A model generated the notes under the pieces. The model did not search any database, had not been told where the DNA came from, and saw only the letters and a list, made by a program, of their open reading frames with translations. A program made the position numbers and the translations under genes. A stretch of 64,000 nt of DNA from Sphaerotilus microaerophilus (lineage in GTDB: Bacteria; Pseudomonadota; Gammaproteobacteria; Burkholderiales; Burkholderiaceae_C): NCBI RefSeq assembly GCF_023734135.1, contig NZ_AP025730.1, positions 4,526,001 to 4,590,000 on the forward strand, given 5' to 3'. This document shows, one piece after another, positions 29,286-36,837 of the stretch. Every line of letters begins with the position of its first letter. The stretch's first letter is position 1.

Positions 29286-30266
29286 ATGACCGACCGCGAC
29301 AACCGCCATAACCGCAACCACCGCAACCACCGCAACGCCCCCACCGATACGCCCGACGCCAACGACGAGCTGCTGCGCCGCCTGCGCGCCGACCTGATCG
29401 ACGGCTACGACGAGGAACTCGAACTCGAAATCGAGGACCGCACCGCCGAGGACGTGCTCGCCGGCGAGGACGCCGTGCGCGGCGACGAGGTGCGCGAGGC
29501 CCGGCTGCGCTACTTCCGCGAGCTGTTCCGCCTGCAGGCCGAGCTGGTCGAGCTGCAGGACTGGGTGGCCCACACCGGCCAGAAGGTGGTGATCCTCTTC
29601 GAGGGCCGCGACGCCGCCGGCAAGGGCGGCGCCATCAAGCGCATCACCCAGCGCCTGAACCCGCGTGTGTGCCGCACCGTGGCCCTGCCCGCGCCCAACA
29701 GCCGCGAGCGCACCCAGTGGTACTTCCAGCGCTACGTGCCGCACCTGCCCGCCGCGGGCGAGATGGTGCTGTTCGACCGCAGCTGGTACAACCGCGCCGG
29801 CGTCGAGCGGGTGATGGACTTCTGCTCCGACGAGGACGTGGAGGAGTTCTTCCGCTCCGTGCCCGAGTTCGAGCGCATGCTGGTGCGCTCGGGCATCAAG
29901 CTGATCAAGTACTGGTTCTCGATCACCGACGACGAGCAGCACCTGCGCTTCCTCAGCCGCATCCACGACCCGCTCAAGCAGTGGAAGCTCAGCCCCATGG
30001 ATCTGGAAAGCCGCCGCCGCTGGGAGGACTACACCAAGGCCAAGGAGGCGATGCTGGAGCGCACCCACATCCCCGAAGCCCCCTGGTGGGTGGTGCAGGC
30101 GGTCGACAAGAAGCGCGCCCGCCTGAACTGCATCCACCACCTGCTGGAGCAGTTCGACTACCACGACGTGGAGCACGCGCCGGTGGTGCTGCCCGAACGC
30201 GTACGCAACGCCGAGTACATCCGCCAGCCGGTGCCGGCGGAGATGTACGTGCCTGAGGTGTATTGA
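29286..30266 (+). CDS. ppk2: Polyphosphate kinase 2
   Basis: A 326-residue PPK2 of the single-domain type. Walker A is FEGRDAAGKGGAIKR and Walker B is FDRSWYNRAGVER; the lid region contains KLIKYWFSI and RIHDPLKQWKLSPMD, all diagnostic. Single-domain PPK2 enzymes phosphorylate nucleoside di- or monophosphates with polyphosphate, or run in reverse; the length and the EDYTKAKEAML segment suit class I (nucleoside diphosphate to triphosphate), but the class is not certain. The N-terminus (RHNRNHRNHRNAP) is encoded by a 9-bp repeat and is probably disordered. It follows the CHAD gene by about 100 bp. Its stop lies in a stem-loop shared with the converging aminopeptidase gene. Confidence 0.92.
   Translation: MTDRDNRHNRNHRNHRNAPTDTPDANDELLRRLRADLIDGYDEELELEIEDRTAEDVLAGEDAVRGDEVREARLRYFRELFRLQAELVELQDWVAHTGQKVVILFEGRDAAGKGGAIKRITQRLNPRVCRTVALPAPNSRERTQWYFQRYVPHLPAAGEMVLFDRSWYNRAGVERVMDFCSDEDVEEFFRSVPEFERMLVRSGIKLIKYWFSITDDEQHLRFLSRIHDPLKQWKLSPMDLESRRRWEDYTKAKEAMLERTHIPEAPWWVVQAVDKKRARLNCIHHLLEQFDYHDVEHAPVVLPERVRNAEYIRQPVPAEMYVPEVY
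29301..29336. repeat. Imperfect 9-bp tandem repeat in ppk2 5' end
   Basis: Four units related to CACCGCAAC, two of them identical, encode the Asn/His/Arg-rich N-terminus of PPK2. Confidence 0.6.
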
Positions 30267-30290
30267 GCCGGCGCAGCGAGCGCTGGCTCA
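30264..30290. terminator. Stem-loop containing both convergent stop codons
   Basis: An 11-bp stem (TGAGCCGGCGC / GCGCTGGCTCA, one G-T mismatch) with a 5-nt loop. The TGA at the left end is the ppk2 stop and the TCA at the right end is the complement of the aminopeptidase stop. It has no T-run but probably acts in both directions to end or stabilise the transcripts. Confidence 0.55.
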
Positions 30291-33062
30291 GCGCGCCAGG
30301 CGCTCGAACGCCTCCGTGAGCGCCTGCGCCTCCCGGCTGCGCAGCGCGGCGCGGTGGCGGATCTGTGCGGCGGCGCGGGCGGCGGGGGTGGAGCCATCGG
30401 CCTCGCCGGAGCCGAGCAGGCGGACTTGGTCGGCGAGCAGGCGGTCGGCCAGGGAGGCGTCCGCCGCCACGTAGGCGATGTCGGGCAGCAGGGAGCGCCG
30501 CTCGCGCGGGCCGGCCAGCCGCTCCCAGGCCGCCCAGTGGGTCAGCACGTGGGCGTAGGCCGCGGCGGCCTGGCCGGAGTGCATCGCCAGCCGGCGCGGG
30601 AAGGCCCCGGCCACGTTGGTCGGCAGCTCGGCCTGCAGGGCCCAGTCGAGCAGCGCGGTGGCCTCGGCTGCGCTGCGCCCGGTGGTCAGCGCGCCGAGCA
30701 GGATCCAGCGGTCTTCCTCGCTGGTGGCCTGCAGGAGCTGCTGGCGCAGGGCGGCGAGTTCGGCGTCTCCTGCCCCGGCCGCGGTCCCGGCCCCGGCCGC
30801 GGCGCTGCGGATGACCGCGCTGCGCAGCGAGGCCGGCAGCGGCTGGCCGCTCGACTCACTCTGCGCCAGCAGGCGGCGTGCCTGGGTGATGGTGGCGCCG
30901 TCGCCCAGGCGGCCGAGCACGCCGATCAGGTCGGCCCGCAGCGCCTCGGTCTCGGCCTCCTCGCCGGCACGCGGGCCCCAGCCCAGGCGCTGCAGCTCCG
31001 CGCCGATCAGCCGGCCGGCCGCCGCGCGCAGCGCCGCCTGGGCCGGGCTGCCGGCCAGGGTGTGGTCCAGGTTGGTGAACTGGTCGGCCGCGAGCCGCCA
31101 CAGGGCGGCGCGGCCGGGCTCGGCGGCCTGGGGCACGCGGCCCAGCGCCTGCACCAGCTCAGTCATCGGCACCCGGCCGGTCTGGGCCAGCGCCGCGGTG
31201 TCGGTGAACAACACCAGCCGGTCGGCCGGCGCCAGGCCGGGTAGGCGGCGCAGCAGCTCGGCGCGCTGCGCCGGGTCGTAGGCGACGCGGTAGTAGCCCA
31301 CCCCGTCGGCGTTGGCGATCAGCGGCTCGGGGCGGCAGCCCTTCAGCGTGAGCTGCTCGTGCTCGCCGCGCAGCAGGTGCTGGTGCAGCTCGCCACCGCG
31401 CGCCAGCCGCAGCGGGATCTGCCAGCGTGGGCCTGTGCCGCCGGATGACGCGTCGGCCGCACCGTTCTGCCGATCGTCCTGCCGACCCTCCTGGCGAAAG
31501 CGCTGCTGACGCAGGTCCACCACGGTGCGCCCGGCCTCGCAGCGGGTCTCGATGTGCACGAGCGGGAAGCCGGGTTGATCGGTCCAGCTGCTCGCCACGC
31601 CGGCCACATCCCGCCCGGCCGCGCGGCCGATGTGGAACCACAGGTCGCCCGCGGTGGCGTTGGACAGGCGCCGCTCGCGCATGTAGGACGCCAACCCGTG
31701 CTGGAAGCGCTCCTCCCCCAGCCACTGCTCCAGCATGCCCAGCACCGCGCCGCCCTTGGTGTAGGTGATGTCGTCGAACACGTCGTCGACCTGCTGCTCG
31801 CCCACCGGGCCGGAGCGGATCGCCCGCGTGGCGTCGGTGGCATCGGTGCCCATCGACTCGTCGATCTCCAGGCGGTCGTTCAGCCGCACCTGCCAGGCGG
31901 GGTTGAAGCGGTCGGTCACCTTGGCGGCCATCCAGGTGGCAAAGGCCTCGTTGAGCCAGATCTCGCTCCAGGAGGCGGCGGTCACCAGGTTGCCGAACCA
32001 CTGGTGCGAGACCTCGTGCGCGACGATGTTGTAGATCCAGCGCTGCGTGTTGGCGCTGCTGCGCGCGGGGTCGAACAGGAGCAGGTTCTCGGCGTAAGAG
32101 ATCAGGCCCCAGTCCTCCATCGCGCCGCGGCGCGTGCCGGGCACGGCCAGCTGGTCCAGCCGCGGCAGCGCGTAGGGCTGGCCGAAGTAGCGGCTGTAGG
32201 CCGGCAGCACCTGCTCGGTGACCTGCAGCGCGTAGCGGCCCAGCTCGCGCTTGCCGGGCGCGGTGAGGATGCGCAGCGGCACCCCGGCGGCGCGGCCCTC
32301 CAGCACGTCGAAGCGGCCCACTGCGACGGCGACCAGGTAGCTCGGCATCGCCGGCGTGGCCGCAAAGTGATGCTGCAGGTGGCCATCGGCCAGCGTGACG
32401 CTGCGCTGGCGCGGCATGTTTGACAGCGCCTCCAGCCCCGCCGGCGTGCGCACGCTCAGCTCGAAGGCGGCGCGGAACAGCGGCTCGTCGAAGCCGGGGA
32501 AGAGCGTGCGCGCATGCACGGCCTCCAGCTTGGTGGCCAGCATGCGCTGGGGGGGCTGGCTGCCGGGCACCGTCGCGTGGTACAGGCCGTGGCCCTGGGC
32601 GTGCACGGGGCCGCTGTAGCGCAGCGTCAGGCGCTGGCGGCCGGCGGGCACCGGGCGGCCGTCGCGCGGCACGAGCCGCCAGGTCTGGCGCTCGGCATCC
32701 GGGCGCACCTCCAGCGCCCGCGGCTCGCCGCGCGGGCCCTGCAGGGAGGCCGCCAGCGCGGTGAGCTCATGCGCGTGCAGCTCGATCAGCGGCCGGGCCT
32801 GGCGCAGCTGCAGCGTGATCGTCACCTCGCCCCGGAAGTCGTCACGCGCCGGGTCCAGCTCCAGCGCCAGCCGGTAGTGCAGCGGTCGCACCGCCTTGTC
32901 GAGCACGCTGGGCGTGGTCTCGTAGCGGAAGCGCTCGGGCGGCGCCCCGGCCACCGCCTGCCCTGCCAGCGCCAGGACGGCTGCCAGGACCCCCGCCGTC
33001 ATGAGCAGGCGGGGTCGACGAGCGGTGACAGGACATGCGCGGGGAGCAGCGAGGGCGGTCAT
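30288..33062 (-). CDS. Exported M1-family aminopeptidase
   Basis: A 924-residue zinc metallopeptidase. A basic leader and signal segment (MTAGVLAAVLALAGQAVAG) mark it as exported. The M1 zinc site is HEVSHQWFGN with the third ligand in WLNEAFATWM. The exopeptidase motif reads GAMED instead of GAMEN (RRGAMEDWGLISY), a conservative Asn-to-Asp change at the residue that helps hold the peptide amino end. A C-terminal ERAP1-like helical domain (about 520-920) is present. The ATG at 33062 is chosen for the signal peptide; the frame is open further upstream but non-coding in character. It removes N-terminal residues from peptides in the periplasm. It lies 152 bp downstream of psd on the same strand. 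Confidence 0.88.
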   Translation of the reverse strand: MTALAAPRACPVTARRPRLLMTAGVLAAVLALAGQAVAGAPPERFRYETTPSVLDKAVRPLHYRLALELDPARDDFRGEVTITLQLRQARPLIELHAHELTALAASLQGPRGEPRALEVRPDAERQTWRLVPRDGRPVPAGRQRLTLRYSGPVHAQGHGLYHATVPGSQPPQRMLATKLEAVHARTLFPGFDEPLFRAAFELSVRTPAGLEALSNMPRQRSVTLADGHLQHHFAATPAMPSYLVAVAVGRFDVLEGRAAGVPLRILTAPGKRELGRYALQVTEQVLPAYSRYFGQPYALPRLDQLAVPGTRRGAMEDWGLISYAENLLLFDPARSSANTQRWIYNIVAHEVSHQWFGNLVTAASWSEIWLNEAFATWMAAKVTDRFNPAWQVRLNDRLEIDESMGTDATDATRAIRSGPVGEQQVDDVFDDITYTKGGAVLGMLEQWLGEERFQHGLASYMRERRLSNATAGDLWFHIGRAAGRDVAGVASSWTDQPGFPLVHIETRCEAGRTVVDLRQQRFRQEGRQDDRQNGAADASSGGTGPRWQIPLRLARGGELHQHLLRGEHEQLTLKGCRPEPLIANADGVGYYRVAYDPAQRAELLRRLPGLAPADRLVLFTDTAALAQTGRVPMTELVQALGRVPQAAEPGRAALWRLAADQFTNLDHTLAGSPAQAALRAAAGRLIGAELQRLGWGPRAGEEAETEALRADLIGVLGRLGDGATITQARRLLAQSESSGQPLPASLRSAVIRSAAAGAGTAAGAGDAELAALRQQLLQATSEEDRWILLGALTTGRSAAEATALLDWALQAELPTNVAGAFPRRLAMHSGQAAAAYAHVLTHWAAWERLAGPRERRSLLPDIAYVAADASLADRLLADQVRLLGSGEADGSTPAARAAAQIRHRAALRSREAQALTEAFERLAR

Positions 33063-33082
33063 CGGCGGTTCCGGTGAAGGCA

Positions 33083-33103
33083 GGCCGTGCCACCGGCACG
33101 GCC
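33083..33103. terminator. Perfect hairpin between psd and the aminopeptidase gene
   Basis: A 9-bp perfect stem GGCCGTGCC / GGCACGGCC with a 3-nt loop, 20 bp before the aminopeptidase ATG on the transcribed side. It could attenuate read-through from psd or affect translation; no T-run is present. Confidence 0.4.
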
Positions 33104-33214
33104 CGAAGTGCACAAGATGATGTCGGCACGGCCCGCACTCGGCAACCCGTGGCGAACCCGGTGGCGCGCGCCGGGGAAGAGGCAGGGTGAGGGAGCCGGG
33201 TGAGGCTGCCCGCC

Positions 33215-34141
33215 TCAGGGCATCGTCATCAGCGCCTGCCCCATGCGCACGCGCGCCCCGGCCTCGATCCCCTCGCACAGCGCAAAGCCCGGCGGGGCGA
33301 AGACGATGATGGTGGAGCCGTGCTGGAACCAGCCGAGCTCCTCACCCTTGGTGACCGGCACGTTGGCGGGGATCTCGTTGGGGCCGCGCCAGCGCAGGTG
33401 CAGCAGCACATCCAGCGCGTGCAGGCGCAGGCTGGCCACCAGGATGGCCGCCACCGGCACCAGCGCCAGCGGGTGGCCGCCGCGCGCCAGGCGCAGGTTG
33501 AGCACCGCGCGCTCGTTGCGGCAGAACAGCCGCTCCACCCGCTTGAGCGCGATTGGGTTGACGTTCCAGGTGTCGCCGCTGAGGTAGGTGACGTGCTGCA
33601 GCGTCGCGTCCGCCGGGGCGTGGAAGCGGTGGTACATCGCCGAGGTGAGCCGCAGTGTGACGAAGCTGCCGTTGCGGAAGGCGCTCGTGTCCTGGCTGGG
33701 GCCGAACAGCTCCTCGATGCGGTACGGAAAGCCCTTGGCCTGGAAGAGCTGGCCGTCCACCACCGGGCCGCAGGCGCCGACGATGCCGTCGCTCGGGCTG
33801 GTGAGCACGTCCTCGCGCGCATCGACCGGGCGCGCACCCTCGACCAGCTCGCGGGTGAAGCACTCGTGCAGGCTGGCGTAGCGGCGTGGCTTCGCTTCGC
33901 TCAGGTCCAGGTCGGTGAACAGGCGCCAGATGCGGATGGACAGCGCCGCCAGCGCCGGGCTGCGGATCTGGCTGAACCAGCCCATGAAGCGCGTCAGCGC
34001 GATGCGCGGCACGCGGTTGGTGAGCAGGAAGTTGAGGTCCTCCTGCAGCAGCAGGCGGTCGCGCAGGCTTCGCAGCGCTCGCAGGGGAACGCTCTGGGGA
34101 GTGCCCGGGGAACTCAATGACGGTGGAACGTGGGTTTTCAT
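33215..34141 (-). CDS. psd: Phosphatidylserine decarboxylase
   Basis: A 308-residue pyruvoyl enzyme. Conserved blocks include SPSDGIVGACGPV, the membrane-binding substrate region MYHRFHAPADATL and the self-cleavage site in WFQHGSTIIVF. Cleavage before the Ser of the GST motif would create the pyruvoyl group on the short alpha chain. It converts phosphatidylserine to phosphatidylethanolamine at the inner membrane. The start at 34141 is followed by a Pro/Ser leader; the core begins about residue 20. It is divergent from the class III aminotransferase gene with only 52 bp between starts, so their promoters must overlap. Confidence 0.9.
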   Translation of the reverse strand: MKTHVPPSLSSPGTPQSVPLRALRSLRDRLLLQEDLNFLLTNRVPRIALTRFMGWFSQIRSPALAALSIRIWRLFTDLDLSEAKPRRYASLHECFTRELVEGARPVDAREDVLTSPSDGIVGACGPVVDGQLFQAKGFPYRIEELFGPSQDTSAFRNGSFVTLRLTSAMYHRFHAPADATLQHVTYLSGDTWNVNPIALKRVERLFCRNERAVLNLRLARGGHPLALVPVAAILVASLRLHALDVLLHLRWRGPNEIPANVPVTKGEELGWFQHGSTIIVFAPPGFALCEGIEAGARVRMGQALMTMP

Positions 34142-34193
34142 CGGGATGTCAATCGGGGTGGCTAAACAGACGGGTCAGACCTTGCCTGGACCC

Positions 34194-35846
34194 ATGGAAA
34201 CAACTCTTTCTCTCTCTGCTGTCTCGCTGGCGGTGCTGGCCGCCACCGGTTTGCCGCGCCTGCACCGGCGCCTGTCGCTCTCGCGCGCCAAGCACCGCTC
34301 GCTGACGGGGCACTCGCGCATGGCGCAGCGCGTCGCGCGGCTGATCCCCGGCTACGCCTACGACGAGGCGCGCTTCTTCGCCGCCGACGACGCGCCCCCG
34401 GAGGTGGCCGCGCAGCGCCGCGCCGGCTTCGAGCGCCTGGCCGCGCTGTACGAGCAGCGCTGGCCGCGCAGCGCGCAGATGACGGCACGGGCGCGCGAAT
34501 CCATCTCGGACCTGCAGTTCACCGGCCGCTACCGGGTGCCCTTCCAGTTCAGCCCCTACCTGCGCGAGCACCTCAAGCTGGGCAACTTCCTGCAGGCCTC
34601 GGGCGGCCTGGAGGTGGAGGACCTGGACGGCAACCGCTTCCACGACCTGACCGGCTCGTATGGCGTCAACGTCTTCGGCTACGACTTCTACAAGGTCTGC
34701 ATCGCCGAGGGCGCGGCGCGCGCTGCCGCACTCGGCCCGGTGCTGGGCGCCTACCACCCGGCGGTGCTGGCCAATGCCGAGCGGCTCAAGGCGATCTCGG
34801 GGCTGGACGAGGTGAGTTTCCACATGTCCGGCACCGAGGCGGTGATGCAGGCGGTGCGCCTGGCGCGTTACCACACCCGGCGCAAGTACCTGGTGCGCTT
34901 CTGCGGCGCGTACCACGGCTGGTGGGAGGACGTGCAGCCCGGCCCGGGCAACCCGCTGCCCCCGCGCGAGACCTACACGCTGCAGGACCTGAGCGAGCGC
35001 AGCCTGCAGGTGCTGCGCCAGCGCAACGACGTGGCCTGCGTGCTGGTCAACCCGCTGCAGGCGCTGCACCCCAACAGTGCGGCGCCCGGCGACTCCAGCC
35101 TTGTCGACAGCGGCCGGCGCGCCCACTTCGACCGCGCCGCCTACGCGGCCTGGCTGCAGCGCCTGCGCGCGGTGTGCAGCGAGCGCGGCATCGTGCTGAT
35201 CTTCGACGAGGTGTTCGTGGGCTTTCGCCTCGCACCGGGCGGGGCGCAGGCCTACTTTGGCGTGCAGGCCGACATGGTCACCTACGGCAAGACGCTCGGC
35301 GGCGGCCTGCCGGTGGGCGTGGTCTGCGGGCGGCGCGACCTGATGAAGCGCTGGCGCGACGAGCGCCCCGCCGACATCTGCTTCGCCCGCGGCACCTTCA
35401 ACGCCCACCCCTACGTGATGGGGGCGATGCAGGCCTTCCTGGAGCGGCTGGACAGCCCGGCGGTGCGCCAGCTCTACGACGGCCTGGACGAGCGCTGGAA
35501 CGCGCGCGCCGCGGCGCTGAATGCCCGGCTCGAAGCGGTGGGCCTGCCGGTGCGCGTGGCCAACCTCTCGACCATCTGGACGGTGCTGTACACCCAGCCC
35601 TCGCGCTACAACTGGATGCTGCAGTTCTACCTGCGCGCCGAGGGCCTGCTGCTGAGCTGGGTGGGCAGCGGCCGGCTGATCTTCAGCCTCAACCACGACG
35701 ATGCGGCGTTCGAGTCGGTGTGCGAGCGCTTCGTCGCTGCGGCACAGGCCATGCAGGCCGACGGATGGTGGTGGCAGGCGCCGGAGCAGACCAACCGCTC
35801 GATCCGCCGCAGCCTGCTGCGCGAGCTGCTGAGCCATCGGTTCTGA
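34194..35846 (+). CDS. Class III PLP aminotransferase, glutamate-1-semialdehyde aminomutase-like
   Basis: A 550-residue fold-type I PLP enzyme. The core (about 130-540) has VSFHMSGTEAVMQAVRLARY (phosphate-binding region), FCGAYHGWW, the cofactor Asp in LIFDEVFVGFRL and the Schiff-base Lys in TYGKTLGGGLPVG at about residue 366. These resemble HemL-type aminomutases. Unlike HemL (about 430 residues) it has an N-terminal extension of about 110 residues beginning with a hydrophobic stretch (LSLSAVSLAVLAATGL), which may tether it to the membrane. That extension and its position back to back with psd suggest an amino-lipid or sugar-lipid substrate rather than haem synthesis. The exact reaction is unknown. 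Confidence 0.8.
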   Translation: METTLSLSAVSLAVLAATGLPRLHRRLSLSRAKHRSLTGHSRMAQRVARLIPGYAYDEARFFAADDAPPEVAAQRRAGFERLAALYEQRWPRSAQMTARARESISDLQFTGRYRVPFQFSPYLREHLKLGNFLQASGGLEVEDLDGNRFHDLTGSYGVNVFGYDFYKVCIAEGAARAAALGPVLGAYHPAVLANAERLKAISGLDEVSFHMSGTEAVMQAVRLARYHTRRKYLVRFCGAYHGWWEDVQPGPGNPLPPRETYTLQDLSERSLQVLRQRNDVACVLVNPLQALHPNSAAPGDSSLVDSGRRAHFDRAAYAAWLQRLRAVCSERGIVLIFDEVFVGFRLAPGGAQAYFGVQADMVTYGKTLGGGLPVGVVCGRRDLMKRWRDERPADICFARGTFNAHPYVMGAMQAFLERLDSPAVRQLYDGLDERWNARAAALNARLEAVGLPVRVANLSTIWTVLYTQPSRYNWMLQFYLRAEGLLLSWVGSGRLIFSLNHDDAAFESVCERFVAAAQAMQADGWWWQAPEQTNRSIRRSLLRELLSHRF

Positions 35847-36034
35847 TCTCCCGCCCGGAGAATGGGCCTGCAGCCGGGGAGGCCCAACGAGCACTTCAGT
35901 TCTCCACGACGCCAGGCAACACCCGCGGCCCATGAAACGAGCCACGGCCAGCGAACGCCGCGGAACCGGCTTTGCCGGGCCGCTGGCGTTGCCCCCTTGA
36001 GGGGGCGCGCGAAGCGCGTAGGGGGTGGGTCCCG
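35847..36034. repeat. GC-rich palindromic intergenic element
   Basis: This gap between two convergent genes contains a chain of inverted repeats: GCCCCC-TTGA-GGGGGC at 35992-36007 followed at once by GCGC-GAA-GCGC at 36008-36018, then AGGGGGTGGG. The motif family (CCCCTTGAGGGGGCGCGCGAAGCGCG) looks like the short dispersed palindromic elements common between genes in Burkholderiales. It probably also terminates transcription from both sides. Confidence 0.55.
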
Positions 36035-36661
36035 TCAGTGCGGCCGCACATGCACCATCGGGTCCAGGCGCTCGCCGCGCAGCAGAGCCAGCGGCGCACG
36101 GTGGTACAGCACGATGTCGTGGAAGGGGTCGGTGAGGATCTTGGTCACCCAGATCAGCCCCTGCAGCGGCCGGCCCTGCAGGCTCAGCTGCAGCACGCGA
36201 AAGCCGATGCCGGTGACGGCCAGCGCCAGCCAGGCAATGCCCACGTCATGCAGCCAGCCCTCGAAGCCGACGCCCGGCTCGATCAGGCCGAACAGCGCGG
36301 GCTGCAGCCACAGCAGCAGCGGGATCGCTGCCCACACGCCCAGCAGCACCGACTTGCGCTGCATGTTGAAGCCGACCTTGACCTCCTCCTTGTACTCGTC
36401 GGTGACCTGGTTGACCTGGTCGAAACCGCGCGGCTCGAAGAAGAAGTGGCCCGACTGGCGCGTGACCATCGAGACGCCCCAGCCGACGATCGCGGCCATC
36501 GCCGGGTCGGTGAACAGCAGCACATAGGCCACCAGGAAGGAGCAGGCGCTGACCAGGTGCAGCGTCTGGTTGATGCGGCTCTGGTGGTAGTAGCGGTGGT
36601 CGTCCCAGCGCTGGGTGGCCAGGGTTTGCAGGAAGGTGGAAACAGTGGGCACGGTGGACAC
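36035..36661 (-). CDS. Mpo1/DUF962-like membrane protein
   Basis: A 208-residue protein with about four membrane segments (for example LVSACSFLVAYVLLF, VLLGVWAAIPLLLWLQPALF). Conserved polar residues at the membrane edge include YYHQSRINQTLH, QSGHFFFEP and FHDIVLYHRAPLALL. This spacing of His residues and the GHxxxE motif resemble the DUF962/Mpo1 family, whose yeast member is an iron-dependent dioxygenase of 2-hydroxy fatty acids. The start is GTG at 36661, preceded by GAGGT at ideal spacing. It is divergent from the GT4 glycosyltransferase and has Pho-box-like repeats upstream, so a role in lipid turnover is reasonable but inferred. Confidence 0.65.
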   Translation of the reverse strand: MSTVPTVSTFLQTLATQRWDDHRYYHQSRINQTLHLVSACSFLVAYVLLFTDPAMAAIVGWGVSMVTRQSGHFFFEPRGFDQVNQVTDEYKEEVKVGFNMQRKSVLLGVWAAIPLLLWLQPALFGLIEPGVGFEGWLHDVGIAWLALAVTGIGFRVLQLSLQGRPLQGLIWVTKILTDPFHDIVLYHRAPLALLRGERLDPMVHVRPH

Positions 36662-36713
36662 GGGTTACCTCGATGGATGAACGGCAGGCGCCCCACTGCG
36701 GCTGCAGCGGCGC

Positions 36714-36755
36714 GTGACGCAAGCGTGACGACCGCGCATGAAGCCACCGTGACCG
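36714..36755 (-). promoter_or_regulatory. Candidate double Pho box upstream of the Mpo1-like gene
   Basis: On the minus strand there are two pairs of half-sites, each pair at exact 11-bp spacing: CGGTCAC/GCTTCAT (36749-36755, 36738-36744) and TCGTCAC/GCGTCAC (36725-36731, 36714-36720). They are 53-94 bp before the GTG start. Confidence 0.45.
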
Positions 36756-36797
36756 GCCCATGTCAGTTGCTGCAGTGCGCCGGCAGCGCGGGCCCCA

Positions 36798-36815
36798 CTG
36801 TCATCGAACTGTTGC
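36798..36815 (+). promoter_or_regulatory. Candidate Pho box upstream of GT4 gene
   Basis: A perfect CTGTCAT is followed 11 bp later by CTGTTGC, in the orientation of the GT4 gene. It ends only 22 bp before the assigned ATG, which is short for a PhoB-activated promoter, so the transcript leader would be very short or the site is fortuitous. Confidence 0.4.
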
Positions 36816-36837
36816 GACCGGCGGCCACCATGTGCGC

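Noticed and set aside
34194..35846. Assignment as hemL (tetrapyrrole synthesis)
   Set aside because: The 110-residue N-terminal extension and the position next to psd do not fit a housekeeping HemL; only the superfamily call is safe.
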